This document shows, piece by piece, positions 20,245-31,478 of a stretch of DNA of 64,000 nt (positions within the stretch are counted from its first letter, which is position 1; each line of letters opens with the position of its first letter). Below the pieces are notes generated by a model. That model had not been told where the DNA came from and searched no databases. It worked only from the letters and a program-made list of their open reading frames with translations. The position numbers and the translations under genes were made by a program. Source of the DNA: Pseudomonas massiliensis (GTDB lineage: Bacteria > Pseudomonadota > Gammaproteobacteria > Pseudomonadales > Pseudomonadaceae); NCBI RefSeq assembly GCF_000826105.1, contig NZ_CCYK01000007.1:186001-250000 (forward strand). The letters are read 5' to 3'.

Positions 20245-23200
20245 GTCGCGCCCAGGAAAGTGGAACTGGCGGGCATTGCTGGGCGGGGTTTTCCTTGGAT
20301 TCTATGCCAGCGCCCCGGCCTACGCGGCCTTCACCCCGACCACGGCACCGCTGCTGAGCTCGGCGGCGGTCACGCCTAATGTGATGCTGATGGTGGACAA
20401 CTCCGGCAGTATGAATAACCTCATCAGGCTGGCGAACTTTGACCAATCAGTGGTCCGGGCACAGATTTATTATTGCAGCACAGATGATAGCTGTACGACT
20501 ACGACTACTCCTGTCATGACCGACGACGGAGCTTTGTTCAATACGCTGAAAGAAGGGGACTGCCCCAATGGTTATTATGGTTTTTCCAAAACCTCTCGCT
20601 ATAAGTCCTCGAACACAGCTGCTGACTACTGTTTGAAATTTCCTGACCCGGTAGGTAATGAGGGCACGCGAATTGGAGTGCGATATATTGCTTACTTGAT
20701 GGCGATGCTGGGTAACAGTAGTGGGAAAATAACAAAAAACTTTACCGATGGTAGCATTCCTTCTGACTATCGAATGAATGTTGCAAAAAATGTGTCTGCG
20801 GCCCTGATAACGGCCAATAGAGGCCTGCGGATCGGTTTGACGGTTTTTAATTCTTCCAATTCCTCTATATCATCTACTGACCGGGGGCCGGGCGGTACAG
20901 TAAGATACGGCATATCCGACCTTCAGGCTACAGACGATACGAAGGCAGCTGATGCTAATAGCAATTATAACAATCTGATAAGCGCGATCAAGGCGCTTTA
21001 CGGAACCACAAGCACACCTCTGGCGGAAACATACTACGAGATCACGCGATATTTTCGAGGAATGTATGGCTACAGTGGCTATCATACGGCAGCTGCTCGT
21101 CCTTCCTACACTAGTCCTATTCAATACCGCTGTCAGCGAAACTTTGGTGTTGTAATTACTGACGGACTTCCAGCGTACGACCGAACCTTCCCTAAACCAC
21201 CCTTTAGCTCAACAGATCTTAACGCAGATCCTGACGTTGCGGGTAGCTCAAATGGTTGGCCAAACTGGGATAACGTCAGTAATGATGGTAATGATCCGAA
21301 TGGTGATGATGAAGGCGATACGTTATATTTGGACGATATTGCAAAGTTCGCTTACGATATTGACCTTCGAAACATAAGCAAGGGCACGGCTAAAGGCAGT
21401 CCGGATGGCAGCAGTACTAAGGATGAGGCTGGAAAGAGTTGGGATGCGACCGATTTTCCCAAGCAGAATCTCTATACCTATACGGTAGGCTTTACTGCAG
21501 CAAATCAGATGTTGTCCGACGCGGCGAGTTACGGTCATGGGAAGTACTATCAGGCAACGGACAGCGCCACGCTGACTGCGGTACTTACTCAGGCGCTTAA
21601 CGAGATCAGCTCAAAAGCGGGCTCAGGTGGGGGAGGGACTACTATATCGTCTACCACCTATAATTCTAATTATTATTACCAGAGTCTTTATGATCCCACG
21701 GACTGGAGCGGTACCATTCGTGCATTCGCCTTTGGTAGTGATGGTTCCCTCGATACCAATGGCACCCCGACTTGGACTACCGATGACAGAATGGCAGCTG
21801 GTACTACCAGTGGCACCTTCCAATCCTGGAATACCACAACCAACTCGCGTATCGCCCTGGCTTTCGCCAACTTCTCACCTGCGCAGCAGGCGACACTCAC
21901 TAGTAGTCTGTCCAGCCTCAGCACTCGCAATAGCACAGGCGCAACCCTTACGGGAGTTGACCTGATCGAGTGGACCAAAGGCACTAATAAAACCGGGCTT
22001 AAGGCTCGGACCAAGCTGTTGGGCGATGTGATCGACTCACCGGTAGTTCTGGCCTCGGCCACCACCCAAACCGCCTCGGACCTTACTGGCGATACCACCT
22101 ATAGTGCCTATCTGACTACCAAAGCCAAAGGCATGACCACTAGTATTCTGGTCAACGCCAACGATGGCCTTACCAATGTGCTAGAAGCCAGTAGCGGCAA
22201 ACGGCGATATGGATATTTGCCGTCTACAACCCTGCCTAACCTCTATATGGTGGAAGATCCAACTTACGTGGATGGTACATCCCATCGATTCCTCAACGAC
22301 GGGCCCTTGGCTGTGTATGACGCTCAGGTCGGAGGCGCCAACAGCGCCTGGAAAACCATCGCCTATGGGGGGACAGGCGGCGCCGCCAAGGCGTTCTACG
22401 CCTTCCAGTTGTTCGATGCCAGCGCGGGCGATTCCTTCAACGCCCTCTGGGAGATACGCGCGCCAGACACGGCCAGCACCAGCAACAGCTTCAATGATCT
22501 GGGCTACGCCTACGCCAAGCCGGAAGTGGCTCGCCTGCCTGATGGCACCTGGGCGGCCTTCATCGCCAATGGGTACGGCAGCAATAGCGGTGTAGCCGCC
22601 TTGTATGTGGTCAACGCCATCACCGGGGCGCTGATAAAGAAAATCGTGGTCGACAGTACCGAGACGGACAATGGCCTTTCCTCGGTGGAACTGACCGTCA
22701 ATGCCTCCAATGTGGTGCAGGCTGCCTACGGCGGGGACCTCAAGGGCCGGATGTGGAAGTTCGACCTGAGCAGTACCTCCACGTCCAGCTGGGGCCTGGC
22801 CTTCTCCGGCAAGCCCCTGTTCACCGCGCCGGGTGGCAGCAATCAACCGATCACTGCCCAGCCGCTGGTGGTGGCCAATACCACCAGTGGCTACACGGTA
22901 TATTTCGGCACGGGCAAATTCCTCGAAACCACCGACAAGACCACTGCCGCCACGCAGGGCTTCTATGCGATATGGGACGCCAGCGGGGGCACCGGGAACT
23001 TCACGGTAGCCAATCTCCAGGCGCAGTCGATCACCGGTACTTTCAGTGGTACCGGAGGCACCTACCTGACCGTTTCGCAGAACTCTGTGGACTACACCAC
23101 CAAGAAGGGTTGGTACCTGCCCCTGGCCTACAACAACACCATGATCGGCGAGCGGGTGATCTACCAGCCTACCTATACCCGCGGGCGGATCGTTTTCACC

Positions 23201-23527
23201 ACGGCCGGTGTCGACACTACAGACCCTTGCGCGAGCCAGGGCTTCGGCCGCTTGATCGAACTGGAAGCCAGCTCCGGCAAGATGCTCAACTACGCCGTGA
23301 TCGATACCAACGGCGATGGAGTAGTGAACAGCGATGACGCGATTTCGGCCGGAATGAACTTCCTGAGTGGTATTCCGACCCTCAACGCAGTGGTAAGCGA
23401 TACCGGTAGCTCATCGTCTACAGCGGATACGAAAGTGGTGAACACCTCCGATGCGAAGGTCACCACCATCAAGGAACTGGGCGGCAGCGGCGGGGCACGG
23501 CGCATCATGTGGCGGCAAATACAATAG
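20231..23527 (+). CDS. pilY1: Pilus tip-associated adhesin PilY1
   Basis: 1098 aa from the ATG at 20231, which overlaps pilX. A signal peptide ends near residue 32 (SAPAYA). A von Willebrand A-like domain follows, with a MIDAS DNSGS at residues 56-60 and an acidic loop [12 protein letters not shown]; the C-terminal half (from about residue 530) is the PilY1/PilC beta-propeller, ending in a calcium-type loop [12 protein letters not shown] near residue 1024. It is the tip adhesin and mechanosensor, needed for pilus extension. Bases from about 20450 to 21700 are clearly AT-richer than the rest (77 of 180 are G or C at 20701-20880; 40 of 60 at 22801-22860), and codon use is unlike the flanks, suggesting the adhesin half was acquired. 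I see no RGD. Confidence 0.92.
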   Translation: MRNIESRPGKWNWRALLGGVFLGFYASAPAYAAFTPTTAPLLSSAAVTPNVMLMVDNSGSMNNLIRLANFDQSVVRAQIYYCSTDDSCTTTTTPVMTDDGALFNTLKEGDCPNGYYGFSKTSRYKSSNTAADYCLKFPDPVGNEGTRIGVRYIAYLMAMLGNSSGKITKNFTDGSIPSDYRMNVAKNVSAALITANRGLRIGLTVFNSSNSSISSTDRGPGGTVRYGISDLQATDDTKAADANSNYNNLISAIKALYGTTSTPLAETYYEITRYFRGMYGYSGYHTAAARPSYTSPIQYRCQRNFGVVITDGLPAYDRTFPKPPFSSTDLNADPDVAGSSNGWPNWDNVSNDGNDPNGDDEGDTLYLDDIAKFAYDIDLRNISKGTAKGSPDGSSTKDEAGKSWDATDFPKQNLYTYTVGFTAANQMLSDAASYGHGKYYQATDSATLTAVLTQALNEISSKAGSGGGGTTISSTTYNSNYYYQSLYDPTDWSGTIRAFAFGSDGSLDTNGTPTWTTDDRMAAGTTSGTFQSWNTTTNSRIALAFANFSPAQQATLTSSLSSLSTRNSTGATLTGVDLIEWTKGTNKTGLKARTKLLGDVIDSPVVLASATTQTASDLTGDTTYSAYLTTKAKGMTTSILVNANDGLTNVLEASSGKRRYGYLPSTTLPNLYMVEDPTYVDGTSHRFLNDGPLAVYDAQVGGANSAWKTIAYGGTGGAAKAFYAFQLFDASAGDSFNALWEIRAPDTASTSNSFNDLGYAYAKPEVARLPDGTWAAFIANGYGSNSGVAALYVVNAITGALIKKIVVDSTETDNGLSSVELTVNASNVVQAAYGGDLKGRMWKFDLSSTSTSSWGLAFSGKPLFTAPGGSNQPITAQPLVVANTTSGYTVYFGTGKFLETTDKTTAATQGFYAIWDASGGTGNFTVANLQAQSITGTFSGTGGTYLTVSQNSVDYTTKKGWYLPLAYNNTMIGERVIYQPTYTRGRIVFTTAGVDTTDPCASQGFGRLIELEASSGKMLNYAVIDTNGDGVVNSDDAISAGMNFLSGIPTLNAVVSDTGSSSSTADTKVVNTSDAKVTTIKELGGSGGARRIMWRQIQ

Positions 23528-23535
23528 GGATGGCT

Positions 23536-23952
23536 ATGAAACAGGCAAGCAAGGGCTTTACTCTGATCGAACTGATGATCGTGGTAGCGGTGGTCGGGCT
23601 GTTGGCCGCCATCGCCTACCCCAGCTACATGAACTACGTGCGCAAGAGTCATCGGGCCGAGATCGCCCAGTTGCTGGTGGAAGCCGCACAAGGCATGGAG
23701 CGATACTATTCCCGGGCAGGGCAGTACACGGTCAAGGAGGGTGTAACCGACTATCAGGTTCCCGCGGGCAACGCCTGGTACAACGTGGCAATCAACCGCG
23801 AGCCTCAGGCCTTCACTATCACTGCCACACCCGCGAACAACACACTCATGGCCAATGACGTGTGCGGCACCTTCACCATCGATCAGGCTGGCCGGCGTAA
23901 TAACCCTGTACTGGCCGCAGGGGTGACCGTGGCCTATTGCTGGGGGCGATAA
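23536..23952 (+). CDS. pilE: Type IV pilus minor pilin PilE
   Basis: 138 aa from the ATG at 23536, with AGGGA at good spacing; the ATG at 23530 is in frame but overlaps that site. Leader MKQASKG, then [24 protein letters not shown] with Glu5 and Pro22, followed by the PilE family [25 protein letters not shown]. Two Cys close to the C-terminus (DVCGT and AYCWGR) form the D-loop. Begins 8 bases after pilY1; no pilY2 lies between. Confidence 0.93.
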   Translation: MKQASKGFTLIELMIVVAVVGLLAAIAYPSYMNYVRKSHRAEIAQLLVEAAQGMERYYSRAGQYTVKEGVTDYQVPAGNAWYNVAINREPQAFTITATPANNTLMANDVCGTFTIDQAGRRNNPVLAAGVTVAYCWGR

Positions 23953-23975
23953 GGGCTTCAGGCACCGCACTATCT

Positions 23976-25064
23976 ATGAGCACAGAACAGCACGTCGTTA
24001 TCGTAGGCGCCGGGGTCATCGGCCTGCTCACCGCCTTCAACCTTGCTAAATCCGGAGCCAAAGTCACTGTCCTGGACCGCCAGCTGGTGGGAAAGGAAGC
24101 CTCCTGGGCAGGCGGCGGCATCGTTTCGCCTCTGTACCCCTGGCGCTATAACCCGGCGGTCACTGCCCTGGCCCACTGGTCACAGGATTTTTATCCACAG
24201 TTGGCCGATGAGCTGTTCGGGCGCACGGGGTTGGACCCTGAGGTCCACGTAACGGGGCTCTACTGGCTGGACCTGGACGATGAAGCGCAAGCCTTGGCCT
24301 GGGCACAGCAGCAGGGGCGGCCGTTGAGCCAGGTAGCGGTGGCTGAGGTGTACCGCAGGGTACCGCCCTTGGGGCCGGGTTTTACCAGTGCGATTCACAT
24401 GGCTGGCGTGGCCAATGTGCGCAACCCGCGCCTGGTCCGCGCCCTGCGCGCGGCCCTCGAGCGCCTGCCCAACGTGACCCTGCGCGAACATTGCGCTGTC
24501 CGCGGGTTCGTCCATAAGCAGGGGCGTATCGCCGGCGTGATCACCGAGGCGGGAGAGCTATCGGCCGATCAGGTCGTATTGACCGCTGGGGCCTGGAGCG
24601 GCGAGCTGCTCGCCACCTTGGGTATCGACCTGCCCGTCGCTCCGGTGAAAGGGCAGATGATCCTGTTCAAGTGCGCTGAGGATTTCCTTCCGGCCATGGT
24701 CCTGGCACGCACCCGCTATGCCATTCCCCGACGGGATGGCCATGTCCTGGTGGGTAGCACCCTGGAGCACAGGGGCTTCGATAAAACCCCGACTGAGCAG
24801 GCCCTGGCCAGCCTGCGGGCTTCGGCGGTGGACTTGCTGCCCGCGCTGGCAGACGCCGAAACCGTAGGGCACTGGGCCGGCCTGCGCCCCGGCTCGCCCG
24901 AGGGCATTCCGTTCATCGGCTCGGTGGCTGCGTATCCAGGCTTGTGGCTCAACTGCGGGCACTACCGCAACGGCCTGGTACTGGCGCCGGCGTCCTGCCA
25001 GTTGCTGGCGGACCTTATGCTGGGCCATTCACCCATCGTCGATCCCGCGCCCTATGCGCCCTAG
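23976..25064 (+). CDS. thiO: Glycine oxidase / FAD-dependent D-amino acid oxidase
   Basis: 362 aa. The N-terminal dinucleotide fold VVIVGAGVIGLLTAFNLAKSG binds FAD; GKEASWAGGGIVSP and the C-terminal GLRPGSPEGIPFIG...NCGHYRNGLVLAP are characteristic of ThiO. It oxidises glycine to iminoglycine for the thiazole ring of thiamine. It follows pilE after 23 bases on the same strand, so it may be read from the pilin operon although the function is unrelated. Confidence 0.9.
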   Translation: MSTEQHVVIVGAGVIGLLTAFNLAKSGAKVTVLDRQLVGKEASWAGGGIVSPLYPWRYNPAVTALAHWSQDFYPQLADELFGRTGLDPEVHVTGLYWLDLDDEAQALAWAQQQGRPLSQVAVAEVYRRVPPLGPGFTSAIHMAGVANVRNPRLVRALRAALERLPNVTLREHCAVRGFVHKQGRIAGVITEAGELSADQVVLTAGAWSGELLATLGIDLPVAPVKGQMILFKCAEDFLPAMVLARTRYAIPRRDGHVLVGSTLEHRGFDKTPTEQALASLRASAVDLLPALADAETVGHWAGLRPGSPEGIPFIGSVAAYPGLWLNCGHYRNGLVLAPASCQLLADLMLGHSPIVDPAPYAP

Positions 25065-25161
25065 TGCCCGGTATGGCGTAGATACCGGGCCGCGCTGGCT
25101 TGCGCGACAGACTTCAGGTCGGGTTATGGCCTGTCGCGGCCAAGGTCGGCTGCTACGGCGG

Positions 25162-26499
<1,338 letters not shown>

Positions 26500-26502
26500 G
26501 GG

Positions 26503-28107
26503 TCAGGCCTGTCTACGAGCGTGGGCGAAGGTGATGCGCATGCAACTGCCCCCGTTTACGCCTGGCCGATAATCCAGGTGGGCCCGGTTGCCTTCGCACA
26601 GCTCTCGTGAAATATACAGCCCCAGCCCCGTCCCCTTGGTTTCCGTGGTGAAGAAGGGCTCGAAGATATGCTGGAGCTTCTCCGGCGCGATACCCGGGCC
26701 ATCGTCGACCACATCCAGCACCGGCAGGGCGGTGAGGGGGTCTAGCTTGAGTTTAAGCCATACCTGGGCTTGGGTATGGTTCAGGCCACTATAGCGCAAG
26801 CCGTTCTGTACCAGGTTGGTCACTACCTGGGTCAGGTGATGAGGGTCCATGCGGGTCTCGATAGGCCGTTCGGCGTGCCCGTCGGCGATTTCCACGTGCA
26901 GGCGCTGCTCGGCCGGGGCTGTGGCCATGAATTCTTCGGCGAAGGCCCGCAGCCATTGGCTGAGGTCGAGCATTTCCGGCTCTGCCGGGCGGCGTCGGGA
27001 AAGTTGCAGGACGTTCTCGATCACCAGATTCATGCGCTTGGATTGATCCAGAATGATCTGCACCAGACGCCTGTCCGGGTCGTTGAGGTCTTCGGACTCC
27101 TGCAGCAACTGCCCGGCGTGGCTGATCGCGCCCAGGGGGTTGCGCACCTCGTGGGCGATGCCCGCGGTGAGGCGCCCCAGCGCCGCCAGCTTGAGCTGCT
27201 GGGCCTGCTGGGCGATCTGCGAAAGGTCTTCCAGAAAGACCAGCGTCTGCTGGCCGGCGCCACGGCTCAAGGCGATGAAGCTGACCTGTACCGGTGGGCC
27301 ATCGGCCTTGAGCTTGATGCTCTTCACGCGCAAGGTCGGGTTCACCCGCCACTGCAGCAAGCGCTCGATCAGGTCGGGGGCGTGCACGCTGATCAGTTGC
27401 CCGGCCAGGGCGACCTGGCCGAAAAGAGCAAGGGCGCCCTGGTTGGCCAGCTGTACCCGATGCTGGGCGTCGAGCACGAGAATACCGGTACGCATCCGCT
27501 GGAGGATGAGCGCATTGAGCTCTTCCAGGTTGTTGACATCGCTGGCCCTTTGTTCGGCCAGGATTTCACTGGTGCGCAACAGGTGGCTCAAGCCCTGCAC
27601 GATCAGCGCCACGGCGAAGCAGAGTACGCCCAGCGAGCCGGCCTGTACGTAGTCGTTGGCGGCTGCGGCGCGGGTAAAGCTCAGGTAGAAGGTCAGGTAG
27701 ATGATGCCGATGGACGCCAGGGCCGCGATCAATAACCCCAGGCGGCCGCGCAACAGCAGGTTGCTCATGGCCACGGAGGCGATCATCAGGTTGCCGATGC
27801 CGCTGGCGGTGCCCCCGCCGGCATAGAACAGACCAGACAGCAGAAATACGTCTGCCGCCGAAAGGCTGAAGAGCTTGGCGGGCCGCTGCGCGCTACCGAA
27901 GCTCAGGGTCACCAGCAGGTTGAAGATCAGGTACAGCCAGCTACCCAGGCGAAACAGTTGCCCATCCGCCAGCTCCAACAACCGGTTGTCCATGTCGCTG
28001 GAAATCAGCAGCACCAGGCTGATGCCGATCACCAGGCGATACAGATGGTACAGGCGCAGCATCCGCCGCGCCTGGGCCTGCCCGGCGCGGCTGGTTTCAG
28101 CGGTCAC
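26503..28107 (-). CDS. pilS: Sensor histidine kinase PilS
   Basis: 534 aa with a GTG start. Six membrane segments within residues 20-175, a PAS domain at about 195-300, and the phospho-accepting H319 in GIAHEVRNPLGAI, then an ATPase domain with DDGPGIAPEKLQHIFEPFFTT split by its F box. In P. aeruginosa PilS senses PilA level in the membrane through these helices. It overlaps the upstream gene by 11 bases. Confidence 0.95.
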   Translation of the reverse strand: MTAETSRAGQAQARRMLRLYHLYRLVIGISLVLLISSDMDNRLLELADGQLFRLGSWLYLIFNLLVTLSFGSAQRPAKLFSLSAADVFLLSGLFYAGGGTASGIGNLMIASVAMSNLLLRGRLGLLIAALASIGIIYLTFYLSFTRAAAANDYVQAGSLGVLCFAVALIVQGLSHLLRTSEILAEQRASDVNNLEELNALILQRMRTGILVLDAQHRVQLANQGALALFGQVALAGQLISVHAPDLIERLLQWRVNPTLRVKSIKLKADGPPVQVSFIALSRGAGQQTLVFLEDLSQIAQQAQQLKLAALGRLTAGIAHEVRNPLGAISHAGQLLQESEDLNDPDRRLVQIILDQSKRMNLVIENVLQLSRRRPAEPEMLDLSQWLRAFAEEFMATAPAEQRLHVEIADGHAERPIETRMDPHHLTQVVTNLVQNGLRYSGLNHTQAQVWLKLKLDPLTALPVLDVVDDGPGIAPEKLQHIFEPFFTTETKGTGLGLYISRELCEGNRAHLDYRPGVNGGSCMRITFAHARRQA

Positions 28108-28327
28108 GCGGGGCGGGCCCTTGCTCCAGGTGAGCGCGGCTGCAATAGCGCAAGCTGCCGTCCGCCAAGGCGCGGTCGCTGGGCAGGTGCACGCCGCAAT
28201 GGGCGCAGCGCACCATCGGCAGGTCTACCCGGGCCGTTTGCGACGGACGCGCTTTCGACGACTTGAAGGTGCGCCACAGCCAGACGGCAAGAAAGATGAT
28301 GGCGATCCAGAAGAGCAGGCGAATCAT
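28097..28327 (-). CDS. PP0621-family small membrane zinc-ribbon protein
   Basis: 76 aa. An N-terminal membrane helix (LLFWIAIIFLAVWLW) is followed by a short linker and a treble Cys motif, CAHCGVHLPSD...YCSRAHL. Family members sit just upstream of pilS in Pseudomonas. Its stop overlaps the pilS start, so it is translationally coupled to the sensor kinase. Function is not known; the association suggests an accessory to pilus regulation, which is inference only. Confidence 0.75.
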   Translation of the reverse strand: MIRLLFWIAIIFLAVWLWRTFKSSKARPSQTARVDLPMVRCAHCGVHLPSDRALADGSLRYCSRAHLEQGPAPRDR

Positions 28328-28412
28328 GATGACGAGGCTTCTGCGAAAGGAAGGGACGCAGTGTAGCCAAGGGGAGGTAGGCAGGGCCAGCGTGGCGGAA
28401 GGAGGCGGGTCT

Positions 28413-28473
28413 GGTAGGCGCCAGCAGCGCTGGCGCCTACCCTCTTGAGCCGAGCCGGGTATCGCCCGGCTCG
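28413..28473. other. Two adjacent hairpins downstream of bamD
   Basis: GGTAGGCGCCAGC and GCTGGCGCCTACC (28413-28425, 28429-28441) form a perfect 13-bp stem, and CGAGCCGGG with CCCGGCTCG (28451-28459, 28465-28473) a 9-bp stem. Neither is followed by a T-tract on either strand. They lie between the stop of bamD and the start of the PP0621 gene and probably act as the bamD 3' end or as a barrier to RNases. Confidence 0.6.
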
Positions 28474-28479
28474 CAGCGA

Positions 28480-29505
28480 TTAGTCGAAGAGACCGAAGGT
28501 CAGGCGACTGAACCAGGAGCGGTGCGGCTTGGGCGCATCGGCCGCGGCGGTTGGCTCGTCGGCACTGCCACCTTCGTCGGCCGGCAGCAGCTCACGCGGG
28601 ATGTTGTCCTTGGCGTCCTGGTACTGCTTGGTCAGTTCCTGGTTGGCGCGGCTCTCGCTGGGCGGTGGCGGCGTATCGTTGCCGTCGATCAGGCCCAGGG
28701 TCGCCTTGGACAGCCAGGAGCGGTTGTCGGCTTCTTCCTTGAGCGGCACGAACTGGCCGTCTTTCAGGCTGGGGTGGTCCGGGTAGTTGTACTTGAGGGT
28801 CTGCAGGCTGGATTCGGCCAGGTCGTCCAGGCGCAGGTGCTGATAGGACTCCACCATGACCGCCAGCCCGTCGCCGACGGCCGGGGTTTCCTGGAAGTTC
28901 TCCACCACGTAGCGGCCACGGTTGGCCGCGGCCACGTAGGCCTGGCGAGTGATGTAGTAGTGGGCTACATGGATTTCATAGGCGGCCAGCAGGTTGCGCA
29001 GGTAGATCATGCGCTGCTTGGCATCCGGGGCATAGCGGCTGTTGGGATAGCGGCTGGTGAGCTGGGCGAATTCGTTGTACGAGTCGCGCGCCGCGCCCGG
29101 GTCGCGCTTGGTCATGTCCAGGGGCAGGAAGCGGGCGACGATGCCGCGGTCCTGGTCGAAGGAGGTCAGGCCCTTGAGGTAGTAGGCGTAGTCCACGTTC
29201 GGATGCTGCGGGTGCAGGCGAATGAAGCGCTCGGCGGCGGACTTGGCGGCCTCCGGCTCGGCATTCTTGTAGTTGGCGTAGATCAGTTCCAGCTGGGCCT
29301 GGTCCGCGTAGCGGCCGAACGGATAACGGGATTCCAGCGCCTTGAGCTTGGCCGTTGCGCTGGTATAGCTGTGGTTGTCCAGGTCGGTCTGCGCCTGCTG
29401 GTACAGCTCGACTTCGCTCAGGTTCTCGTCGACCACTTCCTTGTTCGAAGAACAGGCGGCGGTAAGGCCGACGATGGCGATCAGCAGCAGGTGTTTCACT
29501 TGCAT
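28480..29505 (-). CDS. bamD: Outer membrane assembly lipoprotein BamD (ComL)
   Basis: 341 aa. The signal peptide [13 protein letters not shown] ends in a lipobox with the acylated Cys at about residue 18, followed by tetratricopeptide-like repeats ([44 protein letters not shown]). It anchors BamC/E and BamA in the outer membrane assembly complex. The C-terminal extension rich in Asp, Glu and Pro (about 270-330) is longer than in E. coli, as in P. aeruginosa. Divergent from rluD. Confidence 0.95.
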   Translation of the reverse strand: MQVKHLLLIAIVGLTAACSSNKEVVDENLSEVELYQQAQTDLDNHSYTSATAKLKALESRYPFGRYADQAQLELIYANYKNAEPEAAKSAAERFIRLHPQHPNVDYAYYLKGLTSFDQDRGIVARFLPLDMTKRDPGAARDSYNEFAQLTSRYPNSRYAPDAKQRMIYLRNLLAAYEIHVAHYYITRQAYVAAANRGRYVVENFQETPAVGDGLAVMVESYQHLRLDDLAESSLQTLKYNYPDHPSLKDGQFVPLKEEADNRSWLSKATLGLIDGNDTPPPPSESRANQELTKQYQDAKDNIPRELLPADEGGSADEPTAAADAPKPHRSWFSRLTFGLFD

Positions 29506-29663
29506 GGCGGCTTGCGTCCCTTAACGGCCGCTGTCTTGGGCGCGGCCGTCCTGTTATGATGAGCGTCCCGTGAACCTCCGGGACGAAAGACGCCGTATTT
29601 AACCACAAGCGCGCAGCCGAAACCAAAGGCTGTGCGGTCGCGCTGTTTCCTGTGTAGCCAAGC

Positions 29664-30626
29664 ATGCCTGAGATCATCCGGCTGACCGCCGAAGTCACCC
29701 CCGACCTGGGAGGCCAGCGCCTCGACCAGGTCGCCGCCCAACTGTTCGCGGAGTTTTCCCGCTCGCGGCTCTCCGCCTGGATCAAGGAAGGCCGCCTGAC
29801 CGTCGACGGGGCCTTGCTGCGGCCGCGAGACGTAGTCCATGGCGGCGCCGTCCTGGCCCTGGAGGCCGAGCAGGAAGCCCAGGGCGAATGGGTTGCCCAG
29901 GCCATCGAGCTGGACATCGTTCATGAGGACGACCAGATCCTGGTGATCAACAAGCCCGCCGGGCTGGTGGTCCACCCCGCGGCCGGGCATGCCGACGGCA
30001 CGCTGCTCAATGCGCTGCTGCACCACGTGCCGGATATCGTCAACGTGCCACGGGCGGGGATCGTCCACCGGCTGGACAAGGACACCACCGGCCTGATGGT
30101 GGTGGCCAAGACGCTGCAGGCGCAGACCCACCTGGTTGCCCAGTTGCAGAAGCGCAGCGTCAGCCGCATCTATGAATGCGTGGTGGTGGGCGTCGTGACC
30201 GCGGGCGGCAAGATCAACGCGCCCATCGGCCGTCACGGTACCCAGCGCCAGCGCATGGGCGTGATGGACAACGGCAAGCCGGCGGTGAGCCATTACCGCG
30301 TGCTGGACCGCTATCGCTCTCATACCCATGTACGGGTGAAGCTGGAAACGGGTCGCACCCACCAGATTCGCGTGCACATGGCCCACGTGGGGTTCCCCCT
30401 GGTAGGGGATCCTGTCTATGGCGGCCGCTTCCGTATTCCGCCGGCCGCCAGCCCCAGCCTGGTGGAGGCTCTCAAGACGTTCCCGCGCCAGGCCCTGCAT
30501 GCCCGCTTCCTCGAGCTGGATCACCCGGTGACCGGTGAACGCATGGGCTGGGAGTCCCCGCTGCCCGATGATTTCGTCTGGCTGACTTCCCTGCTCAAGC
30601 AGGACCGCGAGGCCTTCGTCGGATGA
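29664..30626 (+). CDS. rluD: 23S rRNA pseudouridine synthase D
   Basis: 320 aa. An S4 RNA-binding domain (about 14-75, including RLSAWIKEGRLTVDG) is followed by the RluA-type catalytic domain, with the catalytic Asp in VHRLDKDTTGL and RTHQIRVH downstream. It modifies positions 1911, 1915 and 1917 of 23S rRNA in E. coli. ATGA overlap with the next gene, pgeF. Confidence 0.96.
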   Translation: MPEIIRLTAEVTPDLGGQRLDQVAAQLFAEFSRSRLSAWIKEGRLTVDGALLRPRDVVHGGAVLALEAEQEAQGEWVAQAIELDIVHEDDQILVINKPAGLVVHPAAGHADGTLLNALLHHVPDIVNVPRAGIVHRLDKDTTGLMVVAKTLQAQTHLVAQLQKRSVSRIYECVVVGVVTAGGKINAPIGRHGTQRQRMGVMDNGKPAVSHYRVLDRYRSHTHVRVKLETGRTHQIRVHMAHVGFPLVGDPVYGGRFRIPPAASPSLVEALKTFPRQALHARFLELDHPVTGERMGWESPLPDDFVWLTSLLKQDREAFVG

Positions 30627-31372
30627 CCAACCTGGCCGGCAGCCTGCTTCTGCCGGACTGGCCGGCGCCTGCCCAGGTCCGTGCCTGCGTCACCACGCGG
30701 GCCGGTGGGGTCAGCCAGGGGGCCTATGCCCAGCTCAACCTGGGCGACCATGTTGGAGATGACCTCGCCGCGGTTACGGAGAACCGTCGTCGCTTGAGTG
30801 AACTGTGTGGCGTTCGCCCAGCCTGGCTGCGCCAGGTGCATGGGGTGAACGTGGTGGAGGCGCACCCGGGCAAGCAGCCTGAGGCCGATGCCAGTTGGTC
30901 GGCTACGCCAGGCGTGGCGTGCACGGTGATGACCGCCGATTGTCTTCCCGCGCTCTTCACTGATCGGGCCGGCACCCGGGTTGCCGCCGCGCATGCCGGC
31001 TGGCGCGGATTGGCCAATGGCGTGCTCGAAGCCACGGCCGCCAGCTTGGGGGTTCCCGCGCAAGAGATCCTGGTCTGGCTGGGCCCCGCCATCGGGCCGG
31101 CCGCCTTCGAAGTGGGCGAAGAAGTGCGCGATGCCTTCACTGTTCGCCATCCCGCCGCGCACTCGGCCTTCAGGCCTGGCACCAGGCCCGGCAAGTTGAT
31201 GGCCGACATCTATGCCCTGGCACGCCTGCGTCTGGCGGCCGTTGGCGTACAGGCCGTCTATGGCGGCGGCCTGTGCACCGTCGGTGACGAGCGCTGGTTC
31301 TCCTATCGGCGTGCCTCCTGCACTGGCCGCTTCGCCTCCCTGGTTTGGCTGGAGCCAACCCCTTCTGCTTGA
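30623..31372 (+). CDS. pgeF: Peptidoglycan editing factor PgeF (YfiH/laccase-domain)
   Basis: 249 aa. The family signature is present: VCTTRAGGVSQG-type start (VTTRAGGVS), QVHGVNVV, TADCLPALF and HAGWRGLANG, with the His/Cys residues that bind metal. Members act as purine nucleoside phosphorylase/oxidase enzymes and keep wrong amino acids out of peptidoglycan in E. coli. Cotranscribed with rluD; its stop codon lies within the -35 region of the clpB heat-shock promoter. Confidence 0.92.
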   Translation: MTNLAGSLLLPDWPAPAQVRACVTTRAGGVSQGAYAQLNLGDHVGDDLAAVTENRRRLSELCGVRPAWLRQVHGVNVVEAHPGKQPEADASWSATPGVACTVMTADCLPALFTDRAGTRVAAAHAGWRGLANGVLEATAASLGVPAQEILVWLGPAIGPAAFEVGEEVRDAFTVRHPAAHSAFRPGTRPGKLMADIYALARLRLAAVGVQAVYGGGLCTVGDERWFSYRRASCTGRFASLVWLEPTPSA

Positions 31373-31396
31373 ATCTTGAACAATCGCCCCTATCTA
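31368..31396 (+). promoter_or_regulatory. Heat-shock (sigma-32) promoter of clpB
   Basis: CTTGAA (31368-31373) and CCCCTATCTA (31387-31396) are separated by 13 bases, the sigma-32 pattern CTTGAA-N13-15-CCCCAT-T with one inserted T. The -35 overlaps the pgeF stop. A second CTTGAA lies at 31375-31380 but is only 6 bases from the -10. E. coli clpB is a known sigma-32 gene. Confidence 0.75.
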
Positions 31397-31478
31397 AGCG
31401 GTATCTCGGGCAGGTTGTCTCGTCATCTATACGGAGCCGGTTATCGCTCCGGCCTGCCTCTCAAAGGAAGGTATATCC

